From: Bog-473 sp963777485
Lineage (GTDB): Bacteria; Actinomycetota; Acidimicrobiia; Acidimicrobiales; RAAP-2
Length of the DNA stretch: 64,000 nucleotides
Reading direction: 5' to 3'
NCBI GenBank assembly: GCA_963777485.1
Contig: CAVZQP010000002.1
Span: forward strand, 806,001 to 870,000
The position numbers and the translations under genes are program-made. Shown one piece after another: positions 1 through 8,915 of this stretch. Position 1 is the stretch's first letter; each line of letters opens with the position of its first letter. The notes under the pieces are model-generated. The model was not told the origin of the DNA. It saw only the letters and a program-made list of their open reading frames with translations, and made no database searches.

Positions 1-1
1 G

Positions 2-1525
2 GGGTTGGCGGACCTCGATTGGGAGCTCGTGGCGAGCGGCAACACAGCGGCGAAGCTGCGCGAAGCCGGCATTGCGCACACCGAGGTGGCCGCAGTGACG
101 GGGTCGCCCGAGATGCTCGGAGGACGGGTCAAGACCCTCCATCCCAAGATCCACGGTGGCATCCTCGCCGATCGGTCCAAGCCCGAACATCTTGAGGACC
201 TGAAGGTCAACGGGATCGACGCGATCGACCTCGTCGTGGTGAACCTCTACCCGTTCCCGTCCGATCCCTCGATAGAGCTGATCGATGTCGGCGGCCCGAC
301 GATGGTGCGCGCCGCAGCGAAGAACCACGAGCACGTTGGCATCGTCACCTCGCCAACGGACTACGGCGCCGTGCTCGAGGAGCTGCGCGCGTCGGGCTCA
401 CTGTCGGCGGCCACGCGCCGGCGGCTGGCGCGGGCCGCGTTCGCGCACACGGCGGCCTACGACGCCGCGATCGTCGAGTGGCTGGATCGGGGAGGTCCGA
501 AGCCGGTGGACGAGCTGGAGGGGGCGAGCGACGCCGACGCGGAAGAGAGCTCGCTGTCGGCCGTGTTGCCGCCGACGCTGCACCTGACGCTCGAGCGCAC
601 CGAGGTCCTGCGCTACGGCGAGAACCCGCATCAGCGGGGTTCGCGCTACCGCATCGCCGGCACGTCCAGCTGGTGGGACGCCATGGAGCAGCACGGCGGT
701 TCTGCGCTGTCGTACCTCAACATCTTCGACGGCGACGCCGCCTGGCGCTTGGTGCACGAGTTGGCGGAGGACGCAGGAGCCGCGGAGGTGGCGGTGGCCA
801 TCATCAAGCACGCGAACCCCTGCGGGGCGGCGGTGGCTAATGACCTCGTGACCGCGTACGAGCGCGCCCTCGAGTGCGACCCGCTCAGTGCCTTCGGCGG
901 TGTGGTGGCCATCGGGGGCCACGTTGACGCGGAAGTGGCCGACGCGATCGCGGCAGGGCCGCAGGCTGACGTCATCATCGCCTCCTCGTACTCTCCAGAG
1001 GCGGTTGAGAGGCTCGTGGCACGGCGCCGGGCGACCCGACTGCTTTCGGGCCCGGCGCCCGAGCACGCAGTGCGCCAGCTGCGCAGCCTCGGGGCGAGCG
1101 TCCTGGTACAGGACATCGACGCCTTCGTCTCGCCGCGCGCCTCGTGGCAGACGGTGACCAAGAGGGCGCCGAGCGAGGAGGAGTGGCGCGACCTCGTGCT
1201 GGCGTGGCGGGTCTGCGGCCGCACGACGTCCAACGCCATCGCGGTCGTCACCAATGGCCAGGCCGTCGGGGTGGGCGCAGGACAGCAGTCACGCGTGGTG
1301 GCGGCGGAGATCGCCGTGCAGAAGGCGGGCGAGCGGGCCAAGGGCGGGGCCGGCGCCAGCGACGCCTTTTTCCCGTTCCCCGACGGGCTCCTGGTCCTGG
1401 CCGACGCGGGGGTGACCGCGGTCGTCCAGCCGGGCGGCTCGGTGAAGGACGGCGAAGTGGTGGCGGCCGCAGACGAGGCGGGCCTGGCGATGGTCCTCAC
1501 CGGCGAACGGCACTTCAAGCACTGA
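2..1525 (+). CDS. purH: Bifunctional AICAR formyltransferase/IMP cyclohydrolase PurH, 5'-truncated by the window edge
   Basis: This protein catalyses the last two steps of purine synthesis: 10-formyl-THF-dependent formylation of AICAR, then cyclisation to IMP. The visible 507 codons begin inside the N-terminal IMP cyclohydrolase (MGS-like) domain, which shows the SGNTAAKLREAG and GRVKTLHPKIHGG stretches. The C-terminal transformylase domain carries the Lys-His of IIKHANPCGAAV near residue 267, CDPLSAFGG, and the terminal FPFPDG...GGSVKDGEV motif. Compared with full-length PurH, about 25 N-terminal residues are missing, so the true start lies left of the window; the TTG at 5 is not taken as a start. 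The stop overlaps the folD start (TGATG), which suggests translational coupling within a one-carbon/purine operon. The call is very secure. Confidence 0.97.
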   Translation, partial: GLADLDWELVASGNTAAKLREAGIAHTEVAAVTGSPEMLGGRVKTLHPKIHGGILADRSKPEHLEDLKVNGIDAIDLVVVNLYPFPSDPSIELIDVGGPTMVRAAAKNHEHVGIVTSPTDYGAVLEELRASGSLSAATRRRLARAAFAHTAAYDAAIVEWLDRGGPKPVDELEGASDADAEESSLSAVLPPTLHLTLERTEVLRYGENPHQRGSRYRIAGTSSWWDAMEQHGGSALSYLNIFDGDAAWRLVHELAEDAGAAEVAVAIIKHANPCGAAVANDLVTAYERALECDPLSAFGGVVAIGGHVDAEVADAIAAGPQADVIIASSYSPEAVERLVARRRATRLLSGPAPEHAVRQLRSLGASVLVQDIDAFVSPRASWQTVTKRAPSEEEWRDLVLAWRVCGRTTSNAIAVVTNGQAVGVGAGQQSRVVAAEIAVQKAGERAKGGAGASDAFFPFPDGLLVLADAGVTAVVQPGGSVKDGEVVAAADEAGLAMVLTGERHFKH

Positions 1526-2388
1526 TGTCGGCCGTCCTGCTCGACGGCGAGGCGGTCGCCGCACGGATCAAGGCCGAGGTGGCCGATCGCGCCGCCACTT
1601 TGGCGCGCGAGGGCATCCACGTAGGCCTCGGAACGATCCTGGTGGGCGACGACGCGCCCAGTGCGCGCTACGTCTCGCTGAAACACGAGGACTGCGCGGC
1701 ACTCGGCATTCATTCTGTGGGCGAGCACCTGCCCGCGACAGCGACGCAAGCTGAGGTGATGGACGCGGTGTCCCGTTTCAACGGCGACCCCAAGGTGAGC
1801 GCGTACCTTGTGCAGCTGCCGCTGCCGGCCGGCCTCGACGAGGAGCAGGCGCTGATGGCCGTGGACCCCTCCAAGGATGCGGACGGGCTGCATCCGGTGA
1901 ACCTCGGACGTCTCGTCTTGGGTACACCCGGACCGCTGCCCTGCACGCCGGCGGGGATAGTCGAGCTGCTCCACGCGTACGACGTACCCGTCGAGGGCAG
2001 CCATGCGGTCATCATCGGTCGTGGTGTGACGATCGGGCGGCCATTGGCGAATCTGCTGACGTTGAAGCGGCCGGGTCTCAATGCCGCGGTGACCGTGGTG
2101 CACACCGGCGTGGCGCGCGAGGACATGGTCCGCATCGTGCGCACAGGCGACATCGTCGTGGCGGCGGCGGGACAGCCGTACGTTCTCACGGCGGAAATGG
2201 TGAAGCCCGGCGCCGCGGTCGTTTCGGCTGGCACGAGCTTCGAGGGAAAGAAGCTGATCCCCGATGCCCATCCCGACGTGGCCCAGGTGGCGGGCTGGAT
2301 CACACCCCGTCTCGGTGGGGTCGGTCCGATGACCCGTGCCATGCTGTTGCGTAACGCGCTGCGGGCAGCGGAGCTGTCGGCCCGGTGA
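1525..2388 (+). CDS. folD: Methylenetetrahydrofolate dehydrogenase / methenyl-THF cyclohydrolase FolD
   Basis: FolD interconverts 5,10-methylene-THF and 10-formyl-THF using NADP and thus supplies the formyl donor consumed by the upstream PurH. The protein has 287 residues, the usual FolD length. Seen features: YVSLK at residues 49-53 with the catalytic lysine at 53, VQLPLP near 95, DPSKDADGLHP, the Rossmann segment IIGRG..IGRPLANLL (canonical GRS has Gly instead of Ser here), and C-terminal GGVGPMTRAML. The ATG overlaps the purH stop by one base, which fixes the start. The reading frame is open far upstream, but that extension is only the +1 shadow of purH. Confidence 0.96.
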   Translation: MSAVLLDGEAVAARIKAEVADRAATLAREGIHVGLGTILVGDDAPSARYVSLKHEDCAALGIHSVGEHLPATATQAEVMDAVSRFNGDPKVSAYLVQLPLPAGLDEEQALMAVDPSKDADGLHPVNLGRLVLGTPGPLPCTPAGIVELLHAYDVPVEGSHAVIIGRGVTIGRPLANLLTLKRPGLNAAVTVVHTGVAREDMVRIVRTGDIVVAAAGQPYVLTAEMVKPGAAVVSAGTSFEGKKLIPDAHPDVAQVAGWITPRLGGVGPMTRAMLLRNALRAAELSAR

Positions 2389-2461
2389 GCGCCGTGCCCG
2401 GAGTGGCGACGGCAACCGCAGCGACGATGATGGCTGCGGCGGCCAGGGAGGCCCGGACCAG

Positions 2462-2842
2462 GTGAGCGAACGCGAATACTCGGAACGCCCGTGGGGCAAT
2501 TACACGGTTCTCGATGACGCCGAGCCGGATCACAAGGTCAAACGCCTCGTGGTGCACCCGGGCAAGCGCCTCAGCTACCAGCGCCACTCCAAGCGGGCCG
2601 AGCACTGGTTCATCGTCGCTGGCACCGCGCAGGTGACGATCGACGGCGAGGTGACGGAACTGCACCCAGGCGATTCCATCGATATCCCGCTGGAGGGCGC
2701 CCATCGTGTCGCCAACGCCGGCGACACCGACGTCGTGTTGATCGAAGTGCAGCACGGGTCGTACTTCGGCGAGGACGACATCGTCCGCCTGGAGGACGAC
2801 TTCGGCCGGGTGGACGACAATGCCGGGCAGGCTGCGCCGTGA
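2462..2842 (+). CDS. Cupin-domain protein resembling the type II mannose-6-phosphate isomerase domain
   Basis: This 126-residue single-domain protein resembles the C-terminal cupin of mannose-1-phosphate guanylyltransferase/phosphomannose isomerase type II. Diagnostic stretches are RPWGNYTVL near the N-terminus, the metal-binding block YQRHSKRAEHWFIVAGTAQV, the second cupin block HPGDSIDIPLEGAHRVAN, and LIEVQHGSYFGEDDIVRLEDDFGR. GTG at 2462 is chosen because the family starts just before RPWG. The gene overlaps metF by four bases (GTGA). Its position between folD and metF suggests co-transcription, but a link to folate metabolism is not evident. It may be a sugar-phosphate isomerase or simply a structural cupin. 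Confidence 0.85.
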   Translation: MSEREYSERPWGNYTVLDDAEPDHKVKRLVVHPGKRLSYQRHSKRAEHWFIVAGTAQVTIDGEVTELHPGDSIDIPLEGAHRVANAGDTDVVLIEVQHGSYFGEDDIVRLEDDFGRVDDNAGQAAP

Positions 2843-3708
2843 CGCGCATCGCCGAACTTCTCGAGGCCGGGCCGACCTACTCGTTCGAGTTCTTCCCGCC
2901 GAAGAACGACAAAGAGCTGACGACCCTGGCGCGCACCATCGCGGAGCTGCAGCCGCTCGAGCCCTCGTTCGTGTCGGTCACATACCGCGGCGGCGCCGAA
3001 TCGCGCCAGCGCACCTTCGACCTCGTGTCCGGGATGCTGCACACGACGCGGCTGAACCCGATGGCCCACCTCATCTGCGTGGCGCACACGCGGCTGGAGC
3101 TGGCCGACATCTTGGTGGCGCTGCGCAAGGCGGGCATCGAGAACCTCATGGCGCTCGGCGGCGACCCGCCGACGGACCCCGACGCCGGAGCTGGCGAGTT
3201 GGCCTACGCCACGGAGCTGGTACAGCTGGCAAGGGCCATCGGCGGATTCTCCATTGGCGTCGCGGCCCACCCGGCGGGCCACCCCCGGTCAGCCGACCTG
3301 CCGAGCGACCGCGACTACCTGGCCGCCAAGCTGGCGCTGGCCGACTTCGGGGTCACCCAGTTCTTCTTCGAAGCGTCCGAATACCTGGAGCTGGTGGCCG
3401 ACCTGCGCGAGCGGGGAATCGACGCCCCGGTGCTGCCCGGGATCCTGCCCGTCACGTCGCTTTCGACGATGGGAAGGCTCGGCGGCATGGGCGCAGCAGC
3501 GCCCGCCTGGATGGAAGAGCGGCTGTCCGCGGCCGACGAGAGGGGCGGGTCCGATGCCGTGCGCAAGGAGGGCATCGAGCTAGCGACCGAACTTTGCTCG
3601 CAGCTTCTCGAGGCCGGCGTGCCGGGACTGCACTTCTACACGTTCAACACGTCGAACGCGACCCGAGAGATCTACGCCGCGCTCGGCTTGGGGCCCGCCA
3701 CCTCGTAG
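2839..3708 (+). CDS. metF: 5,10-methylenetetrahydrofolate reductase MetF
   Basis: MetF reduces 5,10-methylene-THF to 5-methyl-THF with FAD, feeding methionine synthesis. The 289-residue protein shows the family start YSFEFFPPK (residues 14-22, containing the catalytic Glu), FVSVTYRGG, HLICVAHTR, the NLMALGGDPP motif near 110, FSIGVAAHPAGHP, and the C-terminal PGLHFYTFN signature. The GTG start sits inside the stop of the preceding cupin gene, so translation is probably coupled. Together with purH and folD it forms a one-carbon cluster. Confidence 0.96.
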   Translation: MTRIAELLEAGPTYSFEFFPPKNDKELTTLARTIAELQPLEPSFVSVTYRGGAESRQRTFDLVSGMLHTTRLNPMAHLICVAHTRLELADILVALRKAGIENLMALGGDPPTDPDAGAGELAYATELVQLARAIGGFSIGVAAHPAGHPRSADLPSDRDYLAAKLALADFGVTQFFFEASEYLELVADLRERGIDAPVLPGILPVTSLSTMGRLGGMGAAAPAWMEERLSAADERGGSDAVRKEGIELATELCSQLLEAGVPGLHFYTFNTSNATREIYAALGLGPATS

Positions 3709-3809
3709 CCCCCGTCGGCCGGCCGGACTCTCTCCCGCCCACCAGCGCCAGCACCGAATCGGAACTGCGACTGGTAGGAATGAGGCGGAGGGCGAGCGAG
3801 GAGGGCAGC

Positions 3810-4217
3810 ATGGTCGGTGACATCGGTCAGGCCGTCGCAGGAGCCGTCGGCGAAGCACAGACCGCGGGTGGTGCGCCACCGGGTCCGGTCGCAGCGGGAG
3901 CGCCAAACACCGGGGGCGGTCCGGGAGGAGGAGTCTCCGTCCCGGTGGGCACCCCCTACTCCGGGGGCGTCGTAGTGGTCTACCCGCCGATGTTGTGTTG
4001 CAGTTGTGGGTGCCAGGCTCCGGCCGGGCTAGCGACGCCGCCGGCCGCAGGCGCACTTCCCGGCGGGTCCGGGCCGGTCTCGTCGGTTCCGAGCTCACTC
4101 GGCCAGGCCATCGGCGGCATGGCGACGCCGGCCGGCGGCGGTGGCTCGTCGTCGGGGGGCGGTGGATCCTCGGTGGGTGACGTGCTGGCGACGGTTGCCG
4201 CCTTCCTCGGGCTGTGA
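3810..4217 (+). CDS. Glycine/alanine/proline-rich small protein with a CCSCGC motif, function unknown
   Basis: I do not recognise this 135-residue protein. It is almost entirely low-complexity Gly, Ala, Pro, Ser and Val, with one hydrophobic stretch (GGVVVVYPPM) immediately followed by a compact cysteine motif CCSCGC near residue 65, and a short hydrophobic C-terminus (DVLATVAAFLGL). The start at 3810 is preferred to the ATG at 3780 because a GGAGGG element lies five bases upstream. No signal peptide or clear membrane segment is visible. It is followed after 12 bases by another small gene with an equally strong ribosome-binding site, so the two are probably co-expressed. The cysteines could bind metal or form disulfides; this is speculation. 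Confidence 0.6.
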   Translation: MVGDIGQAVAGAVGEAQTAGGAPPGPVAAGAPNTGGGPGGGVSVPVGTPYSGGVVVVYPPMLCCSCGCQAPAGLATPPAAGALPGGSGPVSSVPSSLGQAIGGMATPAGGGGSSSGGGGSSVGDVLATVAAFLGL

Positions 4218-4229
4218 GGAGGAGCGACG

Positions 4230-4481
4230 ATGGCTGAAAGAACGACGTCGGCATCGTCCCGTTCGGCGACCCGCGAGGTCAGCTTCGAGGAGTTCGTCAC
4301 CGGGCGCCTGACGCTGGTCGGGTTGCGTCTGGACCTGCAGACACGGATCGCCGGTCTCCGGTCGCAGCTGGCCATAGCGGAGTCTCAACTTCGCCAGACC
4401 GAGGATCTGCTGCGCCGGGCCGACGAGAAGATGGCCCGCCAGCATCCGGAGGCCCTTGCCTTCCTGGCCGGGCCGTCCTGA
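4230..4481 (+). CDS. Small coiled-coil protein, function unknown
   Basis: This is an 83-residue protein preceded by a strong GAGGAGG ribosome-binding site. After a Ser/Thr/Arg-rich tail, residues 18-70 form an obvious amphipathic heptad pattern (FVTGRLTLVGLRLDLQ..IAGLRSQLAIAESQLRQTEDLLRRADEKMA), consistent with a coiled coil. No family is recognised. It lies 12 bases after the glycine-rich CCSCGC protein and the two may function together. The composition and codon use match the surrounding chromosome, supporting a real gene. Confidence 0.65.
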   Translation: MAERTTSASSRSATREVSFEEFVTGRLTLVGLRLDLQTRIAGLRSQLAIAESQLRQTEDLLRRADEKMARQHPEALAFLAGPS

Positions 4482-4544
4482 GCCTGGAACCTCCGTCACC
4501 ACCGCAATTGGGACGGGCGGGTCCCGGCCCGTAGCATCCGGCCC

Positions 4545-5741
4545 ATGGCAGATCTCATCCGCATGGGCGACGACGGCAACCTCGTCGTGCCCGACGAGCC
4601 CATCATCCCCTTCATCGAGGGCGACGGCACCGGTGTGGACATCTGGCCCGCCGCCAAGCTGGTCCTCGATGCGGCCGCCGCCAAGCACGGCCACAAGGTG
4701 GCCTGGAAAGAGGTGCTGGCGGGGCAGAAGGCGTTCGACGAGACGGGCAGCTGGCTGCCCGACGAGACGGTCGAGACGTTCCGGAGCCACCTCATCGGCA
4801 TCAAGGGCCCGCTCACCACGCCGGTCGGGGGTGGCATCCGCTCGCTCAACGTGGCGCTGCGCCAGATCCTCGACCTCTACGTCTGCCTGCGCCCCGTGCG
4901 CTGGTTCGCCGGCGTGCCGTCGCCGGTACTGCACCCCGAACTCGTCGACATGGTGATCTTCCGGGAGAACACCGAGGACGTCTACGCGGGCTACGAGGTC
5001 CAGTCGGGCACGCCCGAGGCCGAGAAGCTGGCGGCGTATCTGCGCGACGAGATGGGCTGGCCGATCCGCGAGCTGTCGGGCATCGGTATCAAGCCGATCT
5101 CACCGATGGGGTCCAAGCGCCTCATCCGCGCCGCCATCGAGTACGCGCTCGACCGCAAGCGCCGGAGCGTGACGCTGGTCCACAAGGGCAACATCCAGAA
5201 GTTCACCGAGGGGGCGTTCCGGGAGTGGGGCTACGAGCTGGTTCGGGAGGAGTTCAGTGACGTCGCGGTCGGGTGGGACGACTGCGACGGCAACCCCGGC
5301 GACAAGCTGCTCGTGAAGGACACGATCGCCGACATCACGCTGCAGCAGGTGTTGACTCGGCCGTCGGACTTCGACGTCATCGCGACGACCAACCTCAACG
5401 GCGACTATCTCTCGGACGCGCTGGCGGCCCAGGTCGGCGGCATCGGCATCGCGCCGGGCGCCAACATCAACTACGTCAGCGGCCACGGCATCTTCGAGGC
5501 GACGCACGGCACGGCGCCCAAGTACGCCGGCCAGGACAAGGTCAATCCGGGGTCCGTGCTGCTCTCGGGTGTGCTGATGTTCGAGCACCTCGGGTGGAAC
5601 GACGCGGCCGCCGACATCGTGCACGCACTGGAGGCCACGATCGCGGACAAGGTGGTCACCTACGACTTCGCCCGGCTCATGGAGGGCGCCACCGAAGTGA
5701 AGACCTCGGAGTTCGCGGCGGCGGTCGTCGACCGCCTGTAA
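4545..5741 (+). CDS. icd: NADP-dependent isocitrate dehydrogenase
   Basis: The enzyme converts isocitrate to 2-oxoglutarate in the TCA cycle. The 398-residue protein is of the E. coli Icd type: IEGDGTG near the N-terminus, GGGIRSLNVALRQ containing the substrate-binding Ser and Arg, VIFRENTEDVYAGYE, VHKGNIQKFTEGAF with the catalytic Lys, and DVIATTNLNGDYLSD with metal-binding Asp. The segment HGTAPKYAGQDKVNPGS carries the Lys-Tyr pair that selects NADP in the bacterial family. It is followed by mdh 104 bases downstream, giving a small TCA-cycle cluster. The start follows a spacer after the preceding small gene. Confidence 0.96.
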   Translation: MADLIRMGDDGNLVVPDEPIIPFIEGDGTGVDIWPAAKLVLDAAAAKHGHKVAWKEVLAGQKAFDETGSWLPDETVETFRSHLIGIKGPLTTPVGGGIRSLNVALRQILDLYVCLRPVRWFAGVPSPVLHPELVDMVIFRENTEDVYAGYEVQSGTPEAEKLAAYLRDEMGWPIRELSGIGIKPISPMGSKRLIRAAIEYALDRKRRSVTLVHKGNIQKFTEGAFREWGYELVREEFSDVAVGWDDCDGNPGDKLLVKDTIADITLQQVLTRPSDFDVIATTNLNGDYLSDALAAQVGGIGIAPGANINYVSGHGIFEATHGTAPKYAGQDKVNPGSVLLSGVLMFEHLGWNDAAADIVHALEATIADKVVTYDFARLMEGATEVKTSEFAAAVVDRL

Positions 5742-5845
5742 GGCCCGGCCTCTGCGCTGCGCCTCCGACGCACCGCACCGTTTCCCGCGCTTCCAACGAG
5801 TTCGCGTCGCAGCCTCGCCAGCCAGATACGAAAGGACCGATTCCC

Positions 5846-6844
5846 ATGGCATCGAAGGCCCCCATCCACGTCACCGTCACCGGCGCGGCCGGCCAGATCG
5901 GCTACGCGCTGTTGTTCCGCATCGCCTCCGGCCAGCTCCTCGGTGAGGACCAGCCGATCGTGCTGCGGTTGCTCGAGATCGAGCCGGCGTTGAAGGCGCT
6001 GGAGGGCGTGTGCATGGAGCTCGACGACGGCGCCTTCCCTCTGCTGCACGACATCGTGGCCACCTCGGACCTGAAGACCGCCTTCGATGGCACCTCGTGG
6101 GCGCTGCTCGTGGGGTCGATCCCCCGCAAGGCCGGCATGGAGCGCGGGGATTTGCTGAGCGTGAACGGCGGCATCTTCAAGCCCCAGGGCCAGGCGATCG
6201 CGGCGCATGCCGCCTCGGACGTGCGGGTGCTCGTGGTGGGGAACCCCTGCAACACGAACTGCCTCATCGCCCGGTCGAACGCGCCCGAGGTGCCGGCGGA
6301 CCGCTGGTTCGCCATGACCCGCTTGGACGAGAACCGGGCCAAGGCGCAGCTGGCCCGCAAGGCCGGCGTGCTGATGGGCGACGTCTCCCGGGTGGCCATC
6401 TGGGGGAACCACTCAGCGACGCAATACCCCGACTTCGCCAACGCGCTGATCGGCGGCAAGCCCGCGACCGACGTGATCACCGACAGTGAGTGGCTGCGGG
6501 GTGACTTCATCACGACGGTGCAGAAGCGGGGGGCGGCGATCATCGACGCCCGGGGCTCGTCGTCGGCCGCCTCGGCCGCCTCGGCCGCGATCGACACGGT
6601 GGTCAGCTTGCGGACGCCGACGCCGAAGGGCGACGCGTTCTCCGTGGCGGTGGCGTCGTCCGGGGAGTACGGCGCGCCCGAGGGCCTGCAGTTCGGCTTC
6701 CCCGTGACCTCCGACGGCAAGGGCGGCTGGTCCGTGGTCGAGGGCTTCACCCACGACGACTTCGCCACCGAGCGGATCAAGATCACGACCGACGAGCTGC
6801 TGGGGGAGCGCAACGACGTGAAGGACCTCGGGCTCATCGGCTGA
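5846..6844 (+). CDS. mdh: Malate dehydrogenase
   Basis: The enzyme oxidises malate to oxaloacetate with NAD in the TCA cycle. This 332-residue protein belongs to the MDH type with N-terminal VTVTGAAGQIGYALLFRIASG. It has LLEIEP (NAD-selective acid after the second beta strand), the mobile-loop arginines of GSIPRKAGMERGDLL, VGNPCNTNC, the catalytic region TRLDENRAKAQLA, and the active-site histidine of WGNHSATQYPDF. An AAAGGA element lies about ten bases before the ATG. It lies directly downstream of icd on the same strand. Confidence 0.96.
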   Translation: MASKAPIHVTVTGAAGQIGYALLFRIASGQLLGEDQPIVLRLLEIEPALKALEGVCMELDDGAFPLLHDIVATSDLKTAFDGTSWALLVGSIPRKAGMERGDLLSVNGGIFKPQGQAIAAHAASDVRVLVVGNPCNTNCLIARSNAPEVPADRWFAMTRLDENRAKAQLARKAGVLMGDVSRVAIWGNHSATQYPDFANALIGGKPATDVITDSEWLRGDFITTVQKRGAAIIDARGSSSAASAASAAIDTVVSLRTPTPKGDAFSVAVASSGEYGAPEGLQFGFPVTSDGKGGWSVVEGFTHDDFATERIKITTDELLGERNDVKDLGLIG

Positions 6845-6847
6845 ATC

Positions 6848-6896
6848 GGCCCTCTCGGCCCTCTGGGGCCCCCGGGGCCCCCGGGGCTCCCGGGCG
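6848..6896 (+). repeat. GC-only low-complexity tract after mdh
   Basis: Just downstream of the mdh stop are two copies of GGCCCTCT followed by repeated GGGGCCCCC units. The tract is self-complementary and could form a stable hairpin, possibly acting as a terminator, although no T-run follows. Polymerase slippage is an equally simple origin. Confidence 0.5.
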
Positions 6897-7042
6897 TCCT
6901 TCCGGCTTCGTCACGGGCTGTTCGCGGCGGCGCAACGGCGCCGAAACACGCCTCTGGCAGCCTTGGACGCCGTGGGTGGCGGACCGGACAGCGGCGCGAC
7001 GACGACCACGAGCGGTACGACGACGATCGCCGGCGGCGACCG

Positions 7043-7705
7043 GTGCAGTTTCCCGTGCTGACGCGCATCCGCATCTGGCTGCCCGATGCGCCCGGTGTCC
7101 TCGGCGCCGTCGCCGCCGAGATCGGCGCGGTGCAGGGCAACGTCGTCGGGCTCGAGGTGCTCGAGCGCGAGGCGGGCGTGGCCATCGACGAGATGGTGGT
7201 CGAGCTCCCCGACGACCCGGGCGCCGTCGACGCCGTCTGCCGCGGTGTGCGCAACGTCCCCGGAGTCGGGGTGGAGGAAGTGGTCGAGCTCTCCGGCGAA
7301 GGCGAGGTGCCGGACAGAGAGGACACCGTCCTCGCTGCGACAACGGCCATTCTCGGCGCGGCGACGCCCGACGGCGTCTTGAAGGAGCTGACCGGGCGCC
7401 TCCGCTCGCTCTTCGTCCTGGACTGGCTCGCCGTTGCGGACGACGCGTTGACGCGATTCCTCGAAGGGCACGGCGACGCGCCGTCGCCGGCCTGGGTCGC
7501 CGCGTTCGCGGAAGGGGCGCGCAGCGGTGCCGACCCGGCCAACGACACGACCGGCTCGGGCGTCTTCGTGGAGTCCGTCCCGGGTACGGGGTTGGCCGTC
7601 TGTGGCGGACGGACCGTCGCCATCCGGCGCCGCGAGCGCCATGAGATCGCGCTCCTCGTGACGGCGGCGGCGCGCTTCATGGAGGCGCTGGGCGGCCCGG
7701 CCTGA
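7043..7705 (+). CDS. ACT-domain protein of unknown role
   Basis: The 220-residue protein starts with a recognisable ACT regulatory fold: TRIRIWLPDAPGVLGAVAAEIGAVQGNVVGLEVLEREAGVAIDEMVVELPDD (given in pieces: TRIRIWLPDAPGVLG then AAEIGAVQGNVVGLEV). The remaining 140 residues hold no recognised catalytic motif; a late segment (ESVPGTGLAVCGGRTVAIRR) looks like a GAF-like or dimerisation domain. GTG at 7043 is used because the ACT domain begins at once. ACT domains usually bind amino acids or other small effectors. The gene stands alone after the mdh cluster, so neighbours give no hint. Confidence 0.7.
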   Translation: MQFPVLTRIRIWLPDAPGVLGAVAAEIGAVQGNVVGLEVLEREAGVAIDEMVVELPDDPGAVDAVCRGVRNVPGVGVEEVVELSGEGEVPDREDTVLAATTAILGAATPDGVLKELTGRLRSLFVLDWLAVADDALTRFLEGHGDAPSPAWVAAFAEGARSGADPANDTTGSGVFVESVPGTGLAVCGGRTVAIRRRERHEIALLVTAAARFMEALGGPA

Positions 7706-7778
7706 GTCCTCCAGCCCGCTCCTCCCCGCAACGACCGCCACCACCAGGCAACACCTTCGCCGCCTAACCTCCGACGCC

Positions 7779-8915
7779 ATGGTGCGCATCGGTTTCGTCG
7801 GCTCGGGGACGATCGCGTGGGCCCATGCACTGGGGATCAAGGCGATGATCGACGGGGGCGTCCTCGATGCGGCTATCACCGCCGTCCACGACCCGCGCCA
7901 ACGCCGGGCTGAGGGCTTCGTCGAGGCCGTCGGTTCACCCGGCTCGGGAGCGGCGGCCGTCGCCAGCGCCGAAGAGGTCGCTGCCCGTGCCGACGCCGTC
8001 TTCGTATGCACGCCGACCGCGGCCCACCGCTCCGCCGTCGACGCCGCCCTCGCCGCGGGCCGCGCCGTCTTCTGCGAGAAACCGCTCGACCGCGACCTCG
8101 CCCGCGCCACTGCGCTCGTCCACGCGGTCGATACCGCCGGGATCCCCAGCCAGTGCGGGCTCGTCCTACGCAGCGCGCCGGTGTTCCGGGCCCTGCGCGA
8201 CATCGTCGTGGGCGGCACCCTGGGCCAGCCGATGGCGGCCGTCTTCCGGGACGACCAGTACTTCCCGATCCAGGGCACCTACCGGTCGCAGTGGCGCGCC
8301 GACGTCGAGCAGGCCGGCGGCGGCTGCCTGATCGAGCACTCCATCCACGACCTCGACATCCTGCGCTTCTGCTTCGGCGAGATCGACCGACTCTCGGCCC
8401 GGACAGCCAACCACGCCGGCCACGAAGCAATCGAGGACCTCGCCGCCGTCTCGCTCACATTCGAATCGGGCCTCGAGGCGCAGCTGACCAGCGTCTGGCA
8501 CGAGATACTCAGCCGCGGATCCACCCGGCGCGTCGAGGTCTTCTGCCGCGACGGCATGGTCTGGCTCGACGACGACTTCCGGGGTCCGTTGCACGTCCAG
8601 ACCAGCGACGGGACCGAGGTCCGGGCCTGCCGCTCGCCCGAGTGGGTCGACGCGCTCCCGCTCGCGGACGACGCCATCGGCCTCGCCATCCGCGCCTACG
8701 TCGAGGCCGACCGCGCCTTCGTCGACGCCCTGACGAGCCACACGAGACCCGAGCCCGGCCTCGATGTCGCCCTCGCCGCTCACCGCCTCGTCGATGCCGC
8801 CTACCGCTCTGCCGCCCACGGCGGCGAGCCCGTCGACCTCCGCCGTGCCACCACCGCGCCCGCCACCCCACCTGCATCCGCCACGTCCCCCGCGCCAGGT
8901 CCGACGCAAGGATGA
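7779..8915 (+). CDS. Gfo/Idh/MocA-family NAD(P)-dependent oxidoreductase
   Basis: The protein has 378 residues with an N-terminal Rossmann fold (VRIGFVGSGTIAWAHA, residues 2-17), the hallmark CEKP motif (AVFCEKPLDRD, near residue 97), and a C-terminal alpha/beta domain with IEHSIHDLDILRFCFG, where the His of the EHSIHDLD helix is the usual catalytic candidate. Family members oxidise or reduce sugars, inositol or related cyclic polyols; the substrate cannot be told from sequence. The tail after about 340 is Pro/Thr/Ala-rich and probably disordered. It is a stand-alone gene. Confidence 0.88.
   Translation: MVRIGFVGSGTIAWAHALGIKAMIDGGVLDAAITAVHDPRQRRAEGFVEAVGSPGSGAAAVASAEEVAARADAVFVCTPTAAHRSAVDAALAAGRAVFCEKPLDRDLARATALVHAVDTAGIPSQCGLVLRSAPVFRALRDIVVGGTLGQPMAAVFRDDQYFPIQGTYRSQWRADVEQAGGGCLIEHSIHDLDILRFCFGEIDRLSARTANHAGHEAIEDLAAVSLTFESGLEAQLTSVWHEILSRGSTRRVEVFCRDGMVWLDDDFRGPLHVQTSDGTEVRACRSPEWVDALPLADDAIGLAIRAYVEADRAFVDALTSHTRPEPGLDVALAAHRLVDAAYRSAAHGGEPVDLRRATTAPATPPASATSPAPGPTQG

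Noticed and set aside
646..2499. A very long open frame on the minus strand over purH and folD
   Set aside because: It is antisense to two well-identified genes, has Arg/Pro/Ser-rich translation typical of GC-rich shadow frames and no recognisable domain.
2820..3780. An N-terminal extension of the glycine-rich protein over metF
   Set aside because: This part is the frame-shifted shadow of metF; the ribosome-binding site before 3810 gives a better start.
5902..7830. A 642-residue minus-strand frame over mdh and the ACT gene
   Set aside because: Same reasons: shadow of mdh, low-complexity translation, no ribosome-binding site.
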